Assembly (NCBI RefSeq): GCF_013912065.1
Contig: NZ_JACESA010000015.1
Span: forward strand, 1-64,000
Origin: Brevundimonas sp.
GTDB taxonomy: Bacteria; Pseudomonadota; Alphaproteobacteria; Caulobacterales; Caulobacteraceae
Length of the DNA: 64,000 bases
Direction of reading: 5' to 3'
Numbering within the stretch: the stretch's first letter is position 1; each line of letters starts with the position of its first letter. The notes under the pieces were generated by a model. That model saw nothing but the letters and a program-made list of their open reading frames with translations, was not told the DNA's origin and did not search any database. A program made the position numbers and the translations under genes. This document shows positions 26,429-35,664 of the stretch, piece after piece.

Positions 26429-28384
26429 TCAGGGGCGGCCGACGAGTTGGTCGACCGAGCCGCTGGTGACGGGGTGATACAGCGGCCGGGCCTCGGCGTA
26501 GATGCGGCGGGCGATAGGGCGGCCCCAGTCGCCTTCGTTCCACAGGGTCTGGAATAGGGGCAGGACGAATTTGCGGCGGCCCTGGCCGGTCAGGAAGGCC
26601 TCAGCCGTGGCGACCGAGGGCTGGTAGCGGTGGGCGAGAGCGATCTGCAGCCAGGCGAAGGTCAGTTCGGTATTGCCTTCGTGCGCCAGGTTCAGGGTGC
26701 GCTCCAGGTCCGCCAGCTGGGCGGTAGTCAGCCAGTCGGCGCCGGCGGCCAGGCCCTGGGGACGCCAGCCGAGGAAGCGCTGGCGCTGCTGGGTGTTCCA
26801 GTCCGCCCACGGAATGGCCGAGGCCGGGCCCTTGTCCCGGAAGAAGGCCACGGCGGCGGCGTCCACCGGCTCGAAGGCGTGGGAGACGGGCGCCACGGCG
26901 TTGGACGGCAGACCGGGCTGATAGACCCAGGCGTCCAGCTGCAGCTGGGCCTCCAGGGCGGCGTCGCCCTTGATCAGATGGGTGCGGATGTCGTCCAGGA
27001 ACATGGCCGTGGTCATCGGCCGATAGGCGTTGCGATCGAAATAGCCGCGGAGCCAGGCGTCGAAACGGTCGCGGCCGACGGCCCGCTCGATGGTGCGGAG
27101 GAACAGGGCGCCCTTTTCATAGGCGATGTCGCTCATGCCGTCGTCGGGATCGCGGCCCTGAAGATCCAGATGCAGGCGGGTGTCGGCGGCCGGCAGGGAC
27201 TTCAGCGTGTCCTGCAGACTGTCCCAGCCGAGCACCTGTTCCTGCATGGCGCGGTCATGGCCATAGACCGACTCCATGATCCGGTTCTCGAAATAGACGG
27301 TGAAGCCCTCGTTCAGCCAGAAGTCGTTCCAGGTGGCGTTGGTGACCAGATTGCCGGACCAGGAGTGGGCCAGTTCGTGCGCGACCAGCGACACCAGCGA
27401 CTGGTCGCCGGCGATGATGGTCGGGGTGGCGAAGGTCAGTTTGGGGTTCTCCATCCCGCCGAACGGGAAGGAGGGCGGCAGGACCAGCAGGTCGTAGCGG
27501 CCCCAGCGATAGGGGCCGTACAGCGCCTCGGCGGCGTCCACCATCTTGGCCGTCGGCTCCAGCTCGGCGGCGGCGGCGCGCAGGCGGCTGGGCTCGGTCC
27601 ATACGCCGGTGCGTTCGTCGAAGGGGGCGAAGGCGATGTCGCCGACCCCAATGGCGATCAGATAGGGCGGGATCGGATTGTTCATCCGGAAGCGCCAGGT
27701 CTTCATTCCGTTTGCGGCCGGTTCGCCCTGCGGCGTCAGATGATCGGCGCTCATGACCACGGTCAGGTCGGCGGGCGCCGTGATCCGGGCCGAATAGGTC
27801 TGGCGGATGCCGGGGCTGTCCTGGGTCGGGACCCAGGTGCGGGTCAGGATGGCCTGGCCCTGGCTGAACAGATAGGGCTTCTGGCCGCCGGCTGTCTGGG
27901 CCGGGGTCAGCCATTGCAGGGCCGCCGCGTCGGGACGGGTCGAATAGCGGATGGTGATCTTGCGCCGCTCGTTCGGGGCGAAGGCGGGGAAATAGACCGT
28001 CAGGGGCTGGCCCTTGATGGGGTCGTTATCGCCGACGACATAGCGCAGCGGCTGGCCCTGGGCGTCGCGGACGTCCTGGATGTCCAGGTTGCGGATGTCC
28101 AGGATGACCTCGTTGGCGCCGGGAACGGCCAGGATGTCGAGGGTCGCCGTGCCCGACAGGGTCTTGGCCTCGAAGTTCGCCGTCAGGTCCAGGGCCACGT
28201 CGACGACGCGGGCGATCTCGGGACGGGCGTAGGTATGGGTGTCGACGGCCTCGGGGCCGGGCGCGGGGGCGACGGCGGGCGGGGTCATGGCGGCGCCTCC
28301 GGTCGTGGTGGTGGAGCAGGCGCCGAGGCCCAGAACCGAAGCAAGGGCGAGGGCGGAGACGAGACCGAAGGCTTTGCGCTTCAT
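26429..28384 (-). CDS. M1 family metallopeptidase (aminopeptidase), lipoprotein
   Basis: 651 residues. Zinc aminopeptidase of the M1 (aminopeptidase N/LTA4 hydrolase) family: FGGMENPKLTF exopeptidase motif and HELAHSW zinc site near residue 334, with the third ligand Glu in WLNEGF 18 residues further. A lipobox (LASVLGLGAC) after a basic N-terminus suggests a lipid-anchored periplasmic or outer-membrane enzyme. The order is beta N-domain, catalytic domain, helical C-domain. ATG 28384 (MKRKAFGLVSALAL) was chosen because the signal peptide starts there. Two repeat elements follow its 3' end. Confidence 0.94.
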   Translation of the reverse strand: MKRKAFGLVSALALASVLGLGACSTTTTGGAAMTPPAVAPAPGPEAVDTHTYARPEIARVVDVALDLTANFEAKTLSGTATLDILAVPGANEVILDIRNLDIQDVRDAQGQPLRYVVGDNDPIKGQPLTVYFPAFAPNERRKITIRYSTRPDAAALQWLTPAQTAGGQKPYLFSQGQAILTRTWVPTQDSPGIRQTYSARITAPADLTVVMSADHLTPQGEPAANGMKTWRFRMNNPIPPYLIAIGVGDIAFAPFDERTGVWTEPSRLRAAAAELEPTAKMVDAAEALYGPYRWGRYDLLVLPPSFPFGGMENPKLTFATPTIIAGDQSLVSLVAHELAHSWSGNLVTNATWNDFWLNEGFTVYFENRIMESVYGHDRAMQEQVLGWDSLQDTLKSLPAADTRLHLDLQGRDPDDGMSDIAYEKGALFLRTIERAVGRDRFDAWLRGYFDRNAYRPMTTAMFLDDIRTHLIKGDAALEAQLQLDAWVYQPGLPSNAVAPVSHAFEPVDAAAVAFFRDKGPASAIPWADWNTQQRQRFLGWRPQGLAAGADWLTTAQLADLERTLNLAHEGNTELTFAWLQIALAHRYQPSVATAEAFLTGQGRRKFVLPLFQTLWNEGDWGRPIARRIYAEARPLYHPVTSGSVDQLVGRP

Positions 28385-28446
28385 CGAGGCTTTCCAGGGC
28401 TGATCGTGACGATTGGCCCGGAGAACGCGCGGAAACGCCGAAAAGA

Positions 28447-29706
28447 TCAAGCCTCGGCGGCGGCCTTGATCGGCGGCAGGTGATGGGCGCGGAACAGGCG
28501 GCCGCGTTCGGCGAACAGGACGCAGCCCAGGGCGATCAGGCCGAAGACGGTGAAGCCCAGGGCCATCGGCACGGTCGTGCCGTTGAACTGCTGGCCCACC
28601 GCAAAGCCCAGAAGCGAGCCGACGATGGTGGAGATGAAGCCCTGGATCGAGGCGGCGGTGCCGGCGATATGGCCCATGGTCTCCATGGCCATGGCTCCGA
28701 AATTGCCGGCGATCAGGCCGAAGCAGAACATGGTCAGGGTCTGAAGGACCGCGAAGGTCCAGATCGACTCGATCCCCAGCAGGGCCACCGTCGCATGGAC
28801 CGCCGAAATGACGGTGAAGCCGATCAGGGCCGTGTGCGAAATGCGGCGCGAGCCCAGGCTGACGACCAGACGGGCGTTGACCAGGGAGGCTATGGCGATG
28901 CCGCCGGCGATCAGGGCGAAGACGGCGGGGAAGGCGGCCTCGGCGTCGAAGACGTCGGCGAAGATCTGCTGGGACGAGTTGATGAAGCCGAACAGGGCGC
29001 CGGTGATGGCGGTCATGGCCAGCATATAACCGACGGCGGTCCGGTCGGTCAGGGCGGTCTTATAGGCCGAGGCCAGGCGACGGGCCTGGATCGGCAGCCG
29101 ATCCTCGGGCTTCAGGGTCTCGGGCAGGCGCAGGCTCGCCCAGACGATCAGGCCGACGCCGATCAGGCCCAGACCGGCGAAGATCCAGCGCCACGGTCCG
29201 ACCAGCATGATCAACTGGCCGATGGACGGGGCCAGGATGGGCACGCCGAGGAAGACCAGGAAGCTGAACGACATGACCCGCGCCATGGTCCGGCCCTCGT
29301 AGCGGTCGCGCACGATGGAGACGGCCAGAACGCGGGTGCAGGCGCTGCCCAGACCCTGGCCGATCCGGGCCAGGATCAGCATGTCGAAGGTCGGGGCCAG
29401 GGTCGCCAGCAGGCTGAAGACCACATAGACGCCGACCCCGAACAGCAGGACGGGCTTGCGGCCGAACCGGTCGGCCAGCGGGCCGTAGATCAGCTGGGCC
29501 CCGCCGAAGCCGAGCAGATAGGCGGTGACCACCCACTGGCGGCTGTTCTCGTTCTCCACGCCCAAGTCCGCGCCGATGTGCGGCAGGGCCGGCAGCATCG
29601 AGTCGATGGCCAGGGCGTTCAGCGCCATCATCAATGCGATCAGACAGACGAACTCGACGAAGCCGAGATCCTTCTTGGCGGGCGCTGACGGGGGGGAAGA
29701 GGACAT
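28447..29706 (-). CDS. Bcr/CflA family MFS drug-resistance transporter
   Basis: 419 residues with 12 hydrophobic helices. Proton-driven efflux pump of the Bcr/CflA subfamily (bicyclomycin, chloramphenicol and similar). The signature after helix 1 (LAIDSMLPALPHIGADL), the loop 2-3 motif GPLADRFGRKP and helix 4 RIGQGLGSACTRVLAVSIVRD are all present. It ends 62 bp upstream of the M1 peptidase gene on the same strand; co-transcription is possible. The drug substrate cannot be inferred. Confidence 0.92.
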   Translation of the reverse strand: MSSSPPSAPAKKDLGFVEFVCLIALMMALNALAIDSMLPALPHIGADLGVENENSRQWVVTAYLLGFGGAQLIYGPLADRFGRKPVLLFGVGVYVVFSLLATLAPTFDMLILARIGQGLGSACTRVLAVSIVRDRYEGRTMARVMSFSFLVFLGVPILAPSIGQLIMLVGPWRWIFAGLGLIGVGLIVWASLRLPETLKPEDRLPIQARRLASAYKTALTDRTAVGYMLAMTAITGALFGFINSSQQIFADVFDAEAAFPAVFALIAGGIAIASLVNARLVVSLGSRRISHTALIGFTVISAVHATVALLGIESIWTFAVLQTLTMFCFGLIAGNFGAMAMETMGHIAGTAASIQGFISTIVGSLLGFAVGQQFNGTTVPMALGFTVFGLIALGCVLFAERGRLFRAHHLPPIKAAAEA

Positions 29707-29834
29707 GGGGGGCAGATGCGCCGTCCCGTGCGGAACCGCAACCGTTCCTCTGTCATAAATTGCTGCAATGCAGCGAAACCGGGGTTGACCTTGCGGCGCC
29801 TCGCCAAGGTCACGAAGCTTCGCTAGAGGAAGTC

Positions 29835-31280
29835 ATGACAGAACAGATGACAGCACAGGCGGCGCTGGACCGCCTCGAGACCCTCTACACCCGATCCGTG
29901 ACCAACCTGCGCGACGCCGTGCGGGATTTCGTCAACACCGGCGTCCGGCCTGATCCGCTGAAGCGCGCCGAAGGGGTGTTCGCCTATCCCGAACTTCGCA
30001 TCCGCTGGGACGGGGATCGCCCCCAGGATCTGGAGCCGCGCGCCTATGCCCGGCTGGCGAAACAGGGCGCCTATTCCACCACAGTCACGCGGCCGGACCT
30101 GTTCCGCCCCTATCTGGACGAACAGCTGGGCCTGCTGGAACGGGAATACGGCGCGACCTTCGAGGTCGGGGTCTCGCGCCAGGAAATCCCCTTCCCCTAT
30201 GTGACCGACGGGCTGGAGGTGGCGCTGGACCGGTCGATGACGACCGCTCTGGCCCGCTGGTTCCCGACCACGGACCTGGCCCATATCGGCGACGAGATCG
30301 CCGACGGTCTGTTCGACATGGCCGGAGATTTCCCCCTGTCGCATTTCGACGGGCTGAGGACCGACTTTTCGCTGGCGCGGCTGCGGCACTACACCGGCAC
30401 GCCGGTGGACGATGTTCAGTCCTATGTGCTGTTCACCAACTATAATCGCTATGTCGACGAGTTCGTGCGCTGGGCCATCGAACAGCTGCAGACGCCGGGC
30501 ACGCCGTACGAGACCCTGTCCTGCGCCGGCGGGGTGGTGATCACCCGGGACACGCCCAATCCCGAGGCGGCGATCAGCGACACGGCCTGGAAGAAGCACC
30601 AGATGCCCGCCTATCACCTGACGGCGCCGGGTCATAAGGGGGTGACCCTGGTCAATATCGGCGTCGGCCCGTCCAACGCCAAGACCATCACCGACCACCT
30701 GGCCGTCACCCGACCGCATGTCTGGCTGATGATCGGCCACTGCGGCGGCCTGCGCGCCAGCCAGACCATCGGCGACTATGTGCTGGCCCACGCCTATCTG
30801 CGCGACGACCATGTGCTGGACGCGGTGCTGCCGCCGGACATTCCGATCCCGTCCATCGCCGAGGTCCAGCGCGCGCTTTACGACGCCACCAAGTCGGTCA
30901 GCGGCATGCCGGGCGACGAGGTCAAGCTGCGCCTGCGCACCGGCACGGTGGTGACCACCGACGATCGGAACTGGGAGCTGCGCTATTCCAAGTCGGCGCT
31001 GCGCTTCAACCAGAGCCGGGCCGTCGCCATCGACATGGAAAGCGCCACCATCGCCGCCCAGGGCTATCGGTTCCGGGTGCCCTACGGGACGCTGCTGTGC
31101 GTGTCGGACAAGCCGCTGCACGGCGAGATCAAACTGCCGGGCCAGGCCAACCGCTTCTACGAAGGCTCGATCTCGGAACATTTGCAGATCGGCATCCAGG
31201 CGGTGGACCTGATGCGAAACGAGGGGCCGCGCCTGCACTCCCGCAAGCTGCGCGCCTTCGACGAGCCGCCGTTCAGGTGA
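29835..31280 (+). CDS. amn: AMP nucleosidase
   Basis: Hydrolyses AMP to adenine and ribose 5-phosphate; cytoplasmic purine salvage and adenylate control. 481 residues: the N-terminal AMN-specific domain (AALDRLETLYTRSVTNLRDAV) and a C-terminal phosphorylase-like domain with HVWLMIGHCGGLRASQTIGD and AVAIDMESATIAAQGYRFRVPY. GAGGAAG lies 5 bp before ATG 29835. The frame is open further upstream to 29634, but that part overlaps the neighbouring promoter region and lacks homology. A family 1 repeat lies just 3'. Confidence 0.96.
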   Translation: MTEQMTAQAALDRLETLYTRSVTNLRDAVRDFVNTGVRPDPLKRAEGVFAYPELRIRWDGDRPQDLEPRAYARLAKQGAYSTTVTRPDLFRPYLDEQLGLLEREYGATFEVGVSRQEIPFPYVTDGLEVALDRSMTTALARWFPTTDLAHIGDEIADGLFDMAGDFPLSHFDGLRTDFSLARLRHYTGTPVDDVQSYVLFTNYNRYVDEFVRWAIEQLQTPGTPYETLSCAGGVVITRDTPNPEAAISDTAWKKHQMPAYHLTAPGHKGVTLVNIGVGPSNAKTITDHLAVTRPHVWLMIGHCGGLRASQTIGDYVLAHAYLRDDHVLDAVLPPDIPIPSIAEVQRALYDATKSVSGMPGDEVKLRLRTGTVVTTDDRNWELRYSKSALRFNQSRAVAIDMESATIAAQGYRFRVPYGTLLCVSDKPLHGEIKLPGQANRFYEGSISEHLQIGIQAVDLMRNEGPRLHSRKLRAFDEPPFR

Positions 31281-31291
31281 AGACTCCGACC

Positions 31292-31450
31292 GTCTCCTCC
31301 CCGTTCCGCGCGGGGAGGGGACCGCCGCGCCTCTTGCACGGGGGTGGAGGGGTTCTGGACGTCCCACGGACATCGGTGATGCGGTGAAGAACCCCTCCGT
31401 CACGACGCTGAAGAGGCGTCGCGCCACCTCCCCATGAATGGGGAGGAGAT
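31292..31450 (-). repeat. Family 1 palindromic element, copy C
   Basis: 159 bp, GTCTCCTCCCC to GGGGAGGAGAT, inverted relative to copies A and B. Contains the same central AGAACCCCTCC / GGAGGGGTTCT inverted pair and both terminal hairpins. Starts 11 bp after the amn stop codon. Confidence 0.75.
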
Positions 31451-31474
31451 GGGTGTGGTGAAAGTGCTTTACAA

Positions 31475-31490
31475 CACAAAGTACATTGTG
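31475..31490. promoter_or_regulatory. Candidate operator of the membrane protein/wHTH pair
   Basis: Inverted repeat CACAA-N6-TTGTG, 36 bp upstream of ATG 31526, partly overlapped by a TTTACA (31468-31473) that could be a -35 element. Autoregulation by the downstream wHTH protein is inference. Confidence 0.4.
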
Positions 31491-31525
31491 CATCCTGTGG
31501 TCATCGATTTCAGGAGGAGGGCGCC

Positions 31526-32149
31526 ATGACGCGCGAGACGCAGACTATTCAGGACGATATCGCCTATATGCGGGCCCTGGCCCATGAGGGGCGGCATGCG
31601 CCGCTGCTGGCCGGGCCGATCCTGGTGACGGCCGCCGTGGTGTTCGGCGTGGCTAACCTGGGGCAGTGGGCGCTGCTCAGTGGAGTGATCGAGGCCAGCC
31701 CCTGGGCGCCGGTCTGGCTCTGGATCGGGGCGGGCGCCGTGTTCGGCGTCGCGCTCGCGGTGCTGACCGGCCGAATGAAGGGCAAACCTGGTTTCAACTC
31801 GTCGGGCAACCGAGCCGTCGGCGCGGCGTGGTCGGCGGTGGGCTACGGAATCTTCGTCACCTGGATGGGATTGATGGCGATGGGGCTGCAGTCCGGTGAC
31901 TGGTCGGTGATGAAGGTCATGCCCACTGTGGTCTTTGTGGCCTACGGTTCCGCCTGGATGATCGCGGGCGCCATGACGAGAGTGCGCTGGATGACAGTGA
32001 CCGGGATTCTTTCCTATATCGGCGCGGTGGTGGTGGGCTGGTTCGCAGGCGACGTGGGCATGTATCTGGTCTTCACACTGGTGATCTTCGCCGTCGCCCT
32101 GGTCCCCGGTCTGATCCTGATGCGGCAGGAACCGTCGGAGATCGTCTGA
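31526..32149 (+). CDS. Membrane protein of unknown function, paired with a wHTH regulator
   Basis: 207 residues, six hydrophobic segments after a soluble N-terminus (TQTIQDDIAYMRALAHEG). The N-terminal motif DIAYMRALAHEG is a recognisable opening of a small family found next to winged-helix regulators; function unknown. GGAGGAGG precedes ATG 31526. The stop codon overlaps the next start by one base (TGATG), so translation is coupled. Confidence 0.75.
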   Translation: MTRETQTIQDDIAYMRALAHEGRHAPLLAGPILVTAAVVFGVANLGQWALLSGVIEASPWAPVWLWIGAGAVFGVALAVLTGRMKGKPGFNSSGNRAVGAAWSAVGYGIFVTWMGLMAMGLQSGDWSVMKVMPTVVFVAYGSAWMIAGAMTRVRWMTVTGILSYIGAVVVGWFAGDVGMYLVFTLVIFAVALVPGLILMRQEPSEIV

Positions 32150-32451
32150 TGGCGGACGATTTCGATATCGGCCGCATCGACGAGGTCATTCATGGACGGA
32201 TCCGGCTGGGGGTGATGGCCTATCTGTCCGGGGCGGAGACGGCGGACTTCAACACGCTGAAGGCCCGGTTGCAGACGACCGACGGCAATCTGTCGGTCCA
32301 TCTGAGAAAGCTGGAGGACGCGGGCTTCGTGGCCGTGACCAAGAGTTTCGTCGGCCGCAAGCCCCTGACCGAGGCCAGGCTGACCGAAGCGGGCCGCGCC
32401 GCCTTCGTCGCCTATCTGGACGCCATGGCGGGCCTGCTGCCGGCGCGCTAA
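32149..32451 (+). CDS. Winged-helix transcriptional regulator
   Basis: 100 residues forming a single wHTH domain of the PF13601/ArsR-MarR-like type: RIRLGVMAYLSGAETADFNTLK, recognition helix TTDGNLSVHLRKLEDAGFV, wing VTKSFVGRKPLTEARLT. No metal-binding cysteines, so it is not a classic ArsR sensor. Coupled to the upstream membrane protein and probably controls the pair. Confidence 0.88.
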   Translation: MADDFDIGRIDEVIHGRIRLGVMAYLSGAETADFNTLKARLQTTDGNLSVHLRKLEDAGFVAVTKSFVGRKPLTEARLTEAGRAAFVAYLDAMAGLLPAR

Positions 32452-32460
32452 AAGGACGGC

Positions 32461-33252
32461 ATGAGCGACCGTCTTCATGCCTTCGAGGCCATCGACAACT
32501 TCCGCGACTATGGCGATTACGCCACGGCGGCCGGGCGACGCGTGCGTCCCGGCCGCCTGCTGCGTTCGGCCCATCACGCGCGGGCCAGCGATGCGGATCT
32601 GGAGCGGCTGAAGGGGTTGGGCCTCGGCGCGGTGGTCGATCTGAGGCGGCCGGGCGAGCGGCGGGACCAGCCGTCGCGCCGGCATGACGGGTTCGACGCC
32701 CTGGTGATCGAGGGCGGGATGGACGACGGGGTCGAGGCGCCGCACATCACCTTCCTGAAGACCGAGGACCTGACCCCGGCCTCGGGCCGGCGGTTCATGG
32801 AGCGGACCTATCGCAGCCTGCCTTTCGACGCCTCGCATCAGGAGGTCTTCAGCCGCTATTTCAACGCGCTCGCCGGTATGGGGGACGACCAGGACCGGCC
32901 GGTGCTGATCCATTGCGCGGCCGGCAAGGACCGGACCGGCTTCCTCGCCGCCCTGACCCATCATCTGCTGGGCGTGCACCGCGACGACATGGTCGAGGAC
33001 TATCTGCTGACCAACACCGCAGTCGACCTGGCCGGCCGGGCGCCGTCGATCGCGAAACAGCTGCAAAAGATGACCGGCCGGGTCGCCTCGGACGACGCGG
33101 TGGTCGCCTTCCTGGGGGTGGAGCCCGCCTATCTGGAAGCCGCCATCGCCGAGATCGAGTCCCGCCACGGGTCGCTGGACGCCTATCTTGAGCAGGCCTT
33201 GGGCGTCGATGCGGGCCTGCGCGAGCGGATCGAGGCGCGGCTGTCGGCGTGA
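32461..33252 (+). CDS. Tyrosine-protein phosphatase (dual-specificity-like)
   Basis: 263 residues. The P-loop HCAAGKDRTG matches the CX5R cysteine phosphatase motif of the Y_phosphatase3 family, and the N-terminal NFRDYGDYATAAGRRVRPGRLLRS is typical. The Asp general acid probably lies in the N-terminal half. Members dephosphorylate phosphotyrosine proteins or phosphoinositides; the target is unknown. It starts 9 bp after the wHTH gene and overlaps pabB by 4 bp (GTGA), so it may share a transcript with both. Confidence 0.9.
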   Translation: MSDRLHAFEAIDNFRDYGDYATAAGRRVRPGRLLRSAHHARASDADLERLKGLGLGAVVDLRRPGERRDQPSRRHDGFDALVIEGGMDDGVEAPHITFLKTEDLTPASGRRFMERTYRSLPFDASHQEVFSRYFNALAGMGDDQDRPVLIHCAAGKDRTGFLAALTHHLLGVHRDDMVEDYLLTNTAVDLAGRAPSIAKQLQKMTGRVASDDAVVAFLGVEPAYLEAAIAEIESRHGSLDAYLEQALGVDAGLRERIEARLSA

Positions 33253-34553
33253 GCGAGGGTCTGAGCCACGTCGTCGTCCGTGATCATCCGTGGACGGAAC
33301 CGCTGGAGGTCGCCGTCGGGATCGGCGGGGCGGACGGCGCCCTGGCCCTGTTGTCGGACGGCGGGCCGGGCGGGCGCTGGTCCCATCTGGCGACCGGGCC
33401 GGACCGGGTTCATGTCGGCGAGGTCGAGGCCGATCTGTTCGGACCTTTGCGCGATCCGGCCTGGGGGGCGGGCACGGTCGGTCTGGCCGCCTATGACGCC
33501 GGGGCGCGTCCTGCGACGGGGGCGCGGACGCCGGTCTGGCCCGATCTGATCCTGGCCCGTTATCCGTCCCTGCTGAGCTTCGATCACCATCGGCACAGGG
33601 TCCGGGCGATCGGCCGGGGACGCGATCCGGCCGAGGCCGAGGCCGCCGCCGACCGCGCCGCCGCCTGGCTGGTCGCCGCCCGACCGGCGCCGCCTTCGAC
33701 GGAACCGCCGGCCGAGGGGTTTGCGGCCGAGGCGCCGGAGCAGGCCTATCGCGAGGCCGTCGCCGAGGTGGTGGCGCGGATCGCGGCGGGCGAGCTGTTC
33801 CAGGCCAATATCGCCCGCGGCTGGAACGGGACGCTGAAACCCGAGGCCGATCCGTTCGACGTCTTCCTGCGGCTGCAGCAAGGGCGGGCCTCGTCCTATG
33901 GCGCCTTCTGGCGCGTCGGGGATCTGGCCCTGGTGTCGAACTCGCCCGAGCTTTTCCTGGCCTTCGACGGCGTCGGCGGCCGGATCGAGGCCCGGCCGAT
34001 CAAGGGCACCCGGGCCCGCTCGTCCGATCCGGTCGAGGACGCCGCCCTGGCCGCCGAACTGCGGGCCAGCGCCAAGGACCGGGCCGAAAATCTGATGATT
34101 GTCGATCTGATGCGCAACGATCTGGCGCGGGTGTCGCGCGCCGGGTCGGTGGCGGTGGATCGGCTGTTCGCGGTCGAGAGCCATCCCACCGTCCATCATC
34201 TGGTCTCGACCGTGGTGGGGCGGGCCGATCCGGGGGTGACGCCGGCCGACCTGCTGGCGGCGAGCTTTCCGCCGGGCTCGATCACCGGGGCGCCCAAGCA
34301 TCAGGCCATGAAGGTGATCGCCGGTCTGGAGCCGCCGCGCGGCGCCTGGTGCGGGTCTCTGTTCATTCTGGAAGAGGGCGGGGGGCTGACGGCCTCGGTG
34401 CTGATCCGCACGGCCTCGTTCGAATGCATCGACGGCCGCTGGCGTTTTCGCACCCTGGCCGGCGCCGGGATCGTGGCCGACAGCGATCCCGAGGCGGAAC
34501 TGGCCGAGACTGAGGCCAAAATTTCGGCCCTGCGACGGGCGCTGACGGCCTGA
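33249..34553 (+). CDS. pabB: Aminodeoxychorismate synthase component I
   Basis: Makes 4-amino-4-deoxychorismate for folate, using ammonia from the glutaminase PabA. 434 residues, chorismate-binding fold: GELFQANIARGW, PIKGTRARSSDPVEDAALA, AENLMIVDLMRNDLARV, SFPPGSITGAPKHQAM. The lysine in PIKGT marks PabB chemistry rather than anthranilate synthase (usually Ala). GTG start overlapping the phosphatase stop. No pabC or pabA adjacent. Its stop abuts the convergent TadE gene with no gap. Confidence 0.92.
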   Translation: MSEGLSHVVVRDHPWTEPLEVAVGIGGADGALALLSDGGPGGRWSHLATGPDRVHVGEVEADLFGPLRDPAWGAGTVGLAAYDAGARPATGARTPVWPDLILARYPSLLSFDHHRHRVRAIGRGRDPAEAEAAADRAAAWLVAARPAPPSTEPPAEGFAAEAPEQAYREAVAEVVARIAAGELFQANIARGWNGTLKPEADPFDVFLRLQQGRASSYGAFWRVGDLALVSNSPELFLAFDGVGGRIEARPIKGTRARSSDPVEDAALAAELRASAKDRAENLMIVDLMRNDLARVSRAGSVAVDRLFAVESHPTVHHLVSTVVGRADPGVTPADLLAASFPPGSITGAPKHQAMKVIAGLEPPRGAWCGSLFILEEGGGLTASVLIRTASFECIDGRWRFRTLAGAGIVADSDPEAELAETEAKISALRRALTA

Positions 34554-35099
34554 TCAGCAGGTCGTGCAGGTGATGACGGCGGTCCGGCGCGGTTCGAGCA
34601 GGGCGCGACGCTGGAAACGAAACTCGGGCAGGAAGGCCTGGAAGGGCGACTTGTAGGTATAGGCCGCCTCGGCGATCAGCACGGATTCGCCATTGTCCAG
34701 CATGTTCGCCGGCACCTTGGCGTCGGCCAGAGCCAGATCGTTCGCCAGAGCTCCTGTGCTCTTCGAACTGCGGCTCCAGTCGATCTTGTAGGTGGTGGAG
34801 GACACCCGGGTCACGCTGCTGATCCTTTGCTCCAGATCGGGGGAGGCGAAGGGGGCCATGATGTGCGGCCCGGCCTGGAAGATGTTGTCGACGTCGACGC
34901 TGGTCAGGCTCAGGGACTGAGACGCCAGATCCGCGGCCGTCGCCGCCACGTGGTTGGTCCGCTTCAGCGCCATATAGGCCTGGCTCAGATCGACCAGTCC
35001 GGCGTAGAACAGGATCATCACCGGGGCGATCAGGGCGAATTCCACGGCGGACACGCCGCGGACATCGCCGGCCAGACGGCGGATCAGCGACCTACGCAC
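34554..35099 (-). CDS. TadE-family pilus assembly protein (minor pilin)
   Basis: 181 residues. N-terminal prepilin-like hydrophobic segment GVSAVEFALIAPVMILFYAGLVDL, the TadE/TadG signature, followed by a periplasmic domain ending in the cysteine pair CTTC at the very C-terminus. Starts with GTG 35099 inside the end of the upstream TadE-like gene (8-bp overlap), so it is translationally coupled. It is the last gene of a three-gene unit divergent from pilA; in Caulobacter the equivalents are minor pilin genes of the cpa system. Confidence 0.85.
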   Translation of the reverse strand: MRRSLIRRLAGDVRGVSAVEFALIAPVMILFYAGLVDLSQAYMALKRTNHVAATAADLASQSLSLTSVDVDNIFQAGPHIMAPFASPDLEQRISSVTRVSSTTYKIDWSRSSKSTGALANDLALADAKVPANMLDNGESVLIAEAAYTYKSPFQAFLPEFRFQRRALLEPRRTAVITCTTC

Positions 35100-35655
35100 G
35101 CCAGGGCTCGTTGCGGAAGGCGGTGGTGGAGGAGATGACGATCTCGCCGGGGCCGCCCTTGGAGACCGCCTGGGTCAGGGAAGGGGCGATCATCGGCTGG
35201 CGGTACCAGATCCGGACCACCACCAGGTCCTCGGCGTCGCCGCCGTTATAGTTGTCCTTGTCCGGGACGCCGTCGCCGTCGGCGTCCTCGCCTTCGTCGG
35301 TGGCGGCGAAACTGGCGACCACGCGGACGTCGACCGTGGTCCGTGCGGCGCAACCGCTCTTGAAGACGCTCATATTATTGCAGAAGGCGGTCTTGAACTT
35401 GGTCGCGTCGAAGCCCTGCTCATAGGCTTGGCCGGTCCGCACCAGGCGGGTGGCGTCGACGACCGCGTTTTCGGCCACGGCGTCGATCATGAAGACCAGG
35501 CCGAGTTCGATCAGCGAATATAGAAGAACGAAAAAGGGCAGGGCCACCATGGCGAACTCGACCGCCGCGGCGCCCTCGCGGGCTCTACGGGCGTCGGTCC
35601 GATGACGACGTCCAAGCCTGGAACGCCATACGTCCGGACGTATGGGGCGGATCAT
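35092..35655 (-). CDS. TadE-family pilus assembly protein (minor pilin)
   Basis: 187 residues. After a basic N-terminus comes GAAAVEFAMVALPFFVLLYSLIELGLVFM, a TadE signal-anchor. The periplasmic domain contains two cysteines (FCNNMSVFKSGCAA) and an acidic stretch DEGEDADGDGVPDKDNYNGGD that looks like a calcium-binding loop. Nine bp after the secretin N-domain gene and overlapping the next TadE gene by 8 bp. Confidence 0.85.
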   Translation of the reverse strand: MIRPIRPDVWRSRLGRRHRTDARRAREGAAAVEFAMVALPFFVLLYSLIELGLVFMIDAVAENAVVDATRLVRTGQAYEQGFDATKFKTAFCNNMSVFKSGCAARTTVDVRVVASFAATDEGEDADGDGVPDKDNYNGGDAEDLVVVRIWYRQPMIAPSLTQAVSKGGPGEIVISSTTAFRNEPWRA

Positions 35656-35664
35656 CGACCGACC

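Noticed and set aside
26136-26557. Short frames in the family 1 repeats, such as one starting MGRWRDAASRRDGG
   Set aside because: They recur only because the repeat recurs, lack ribosome sites and change frame between copies.
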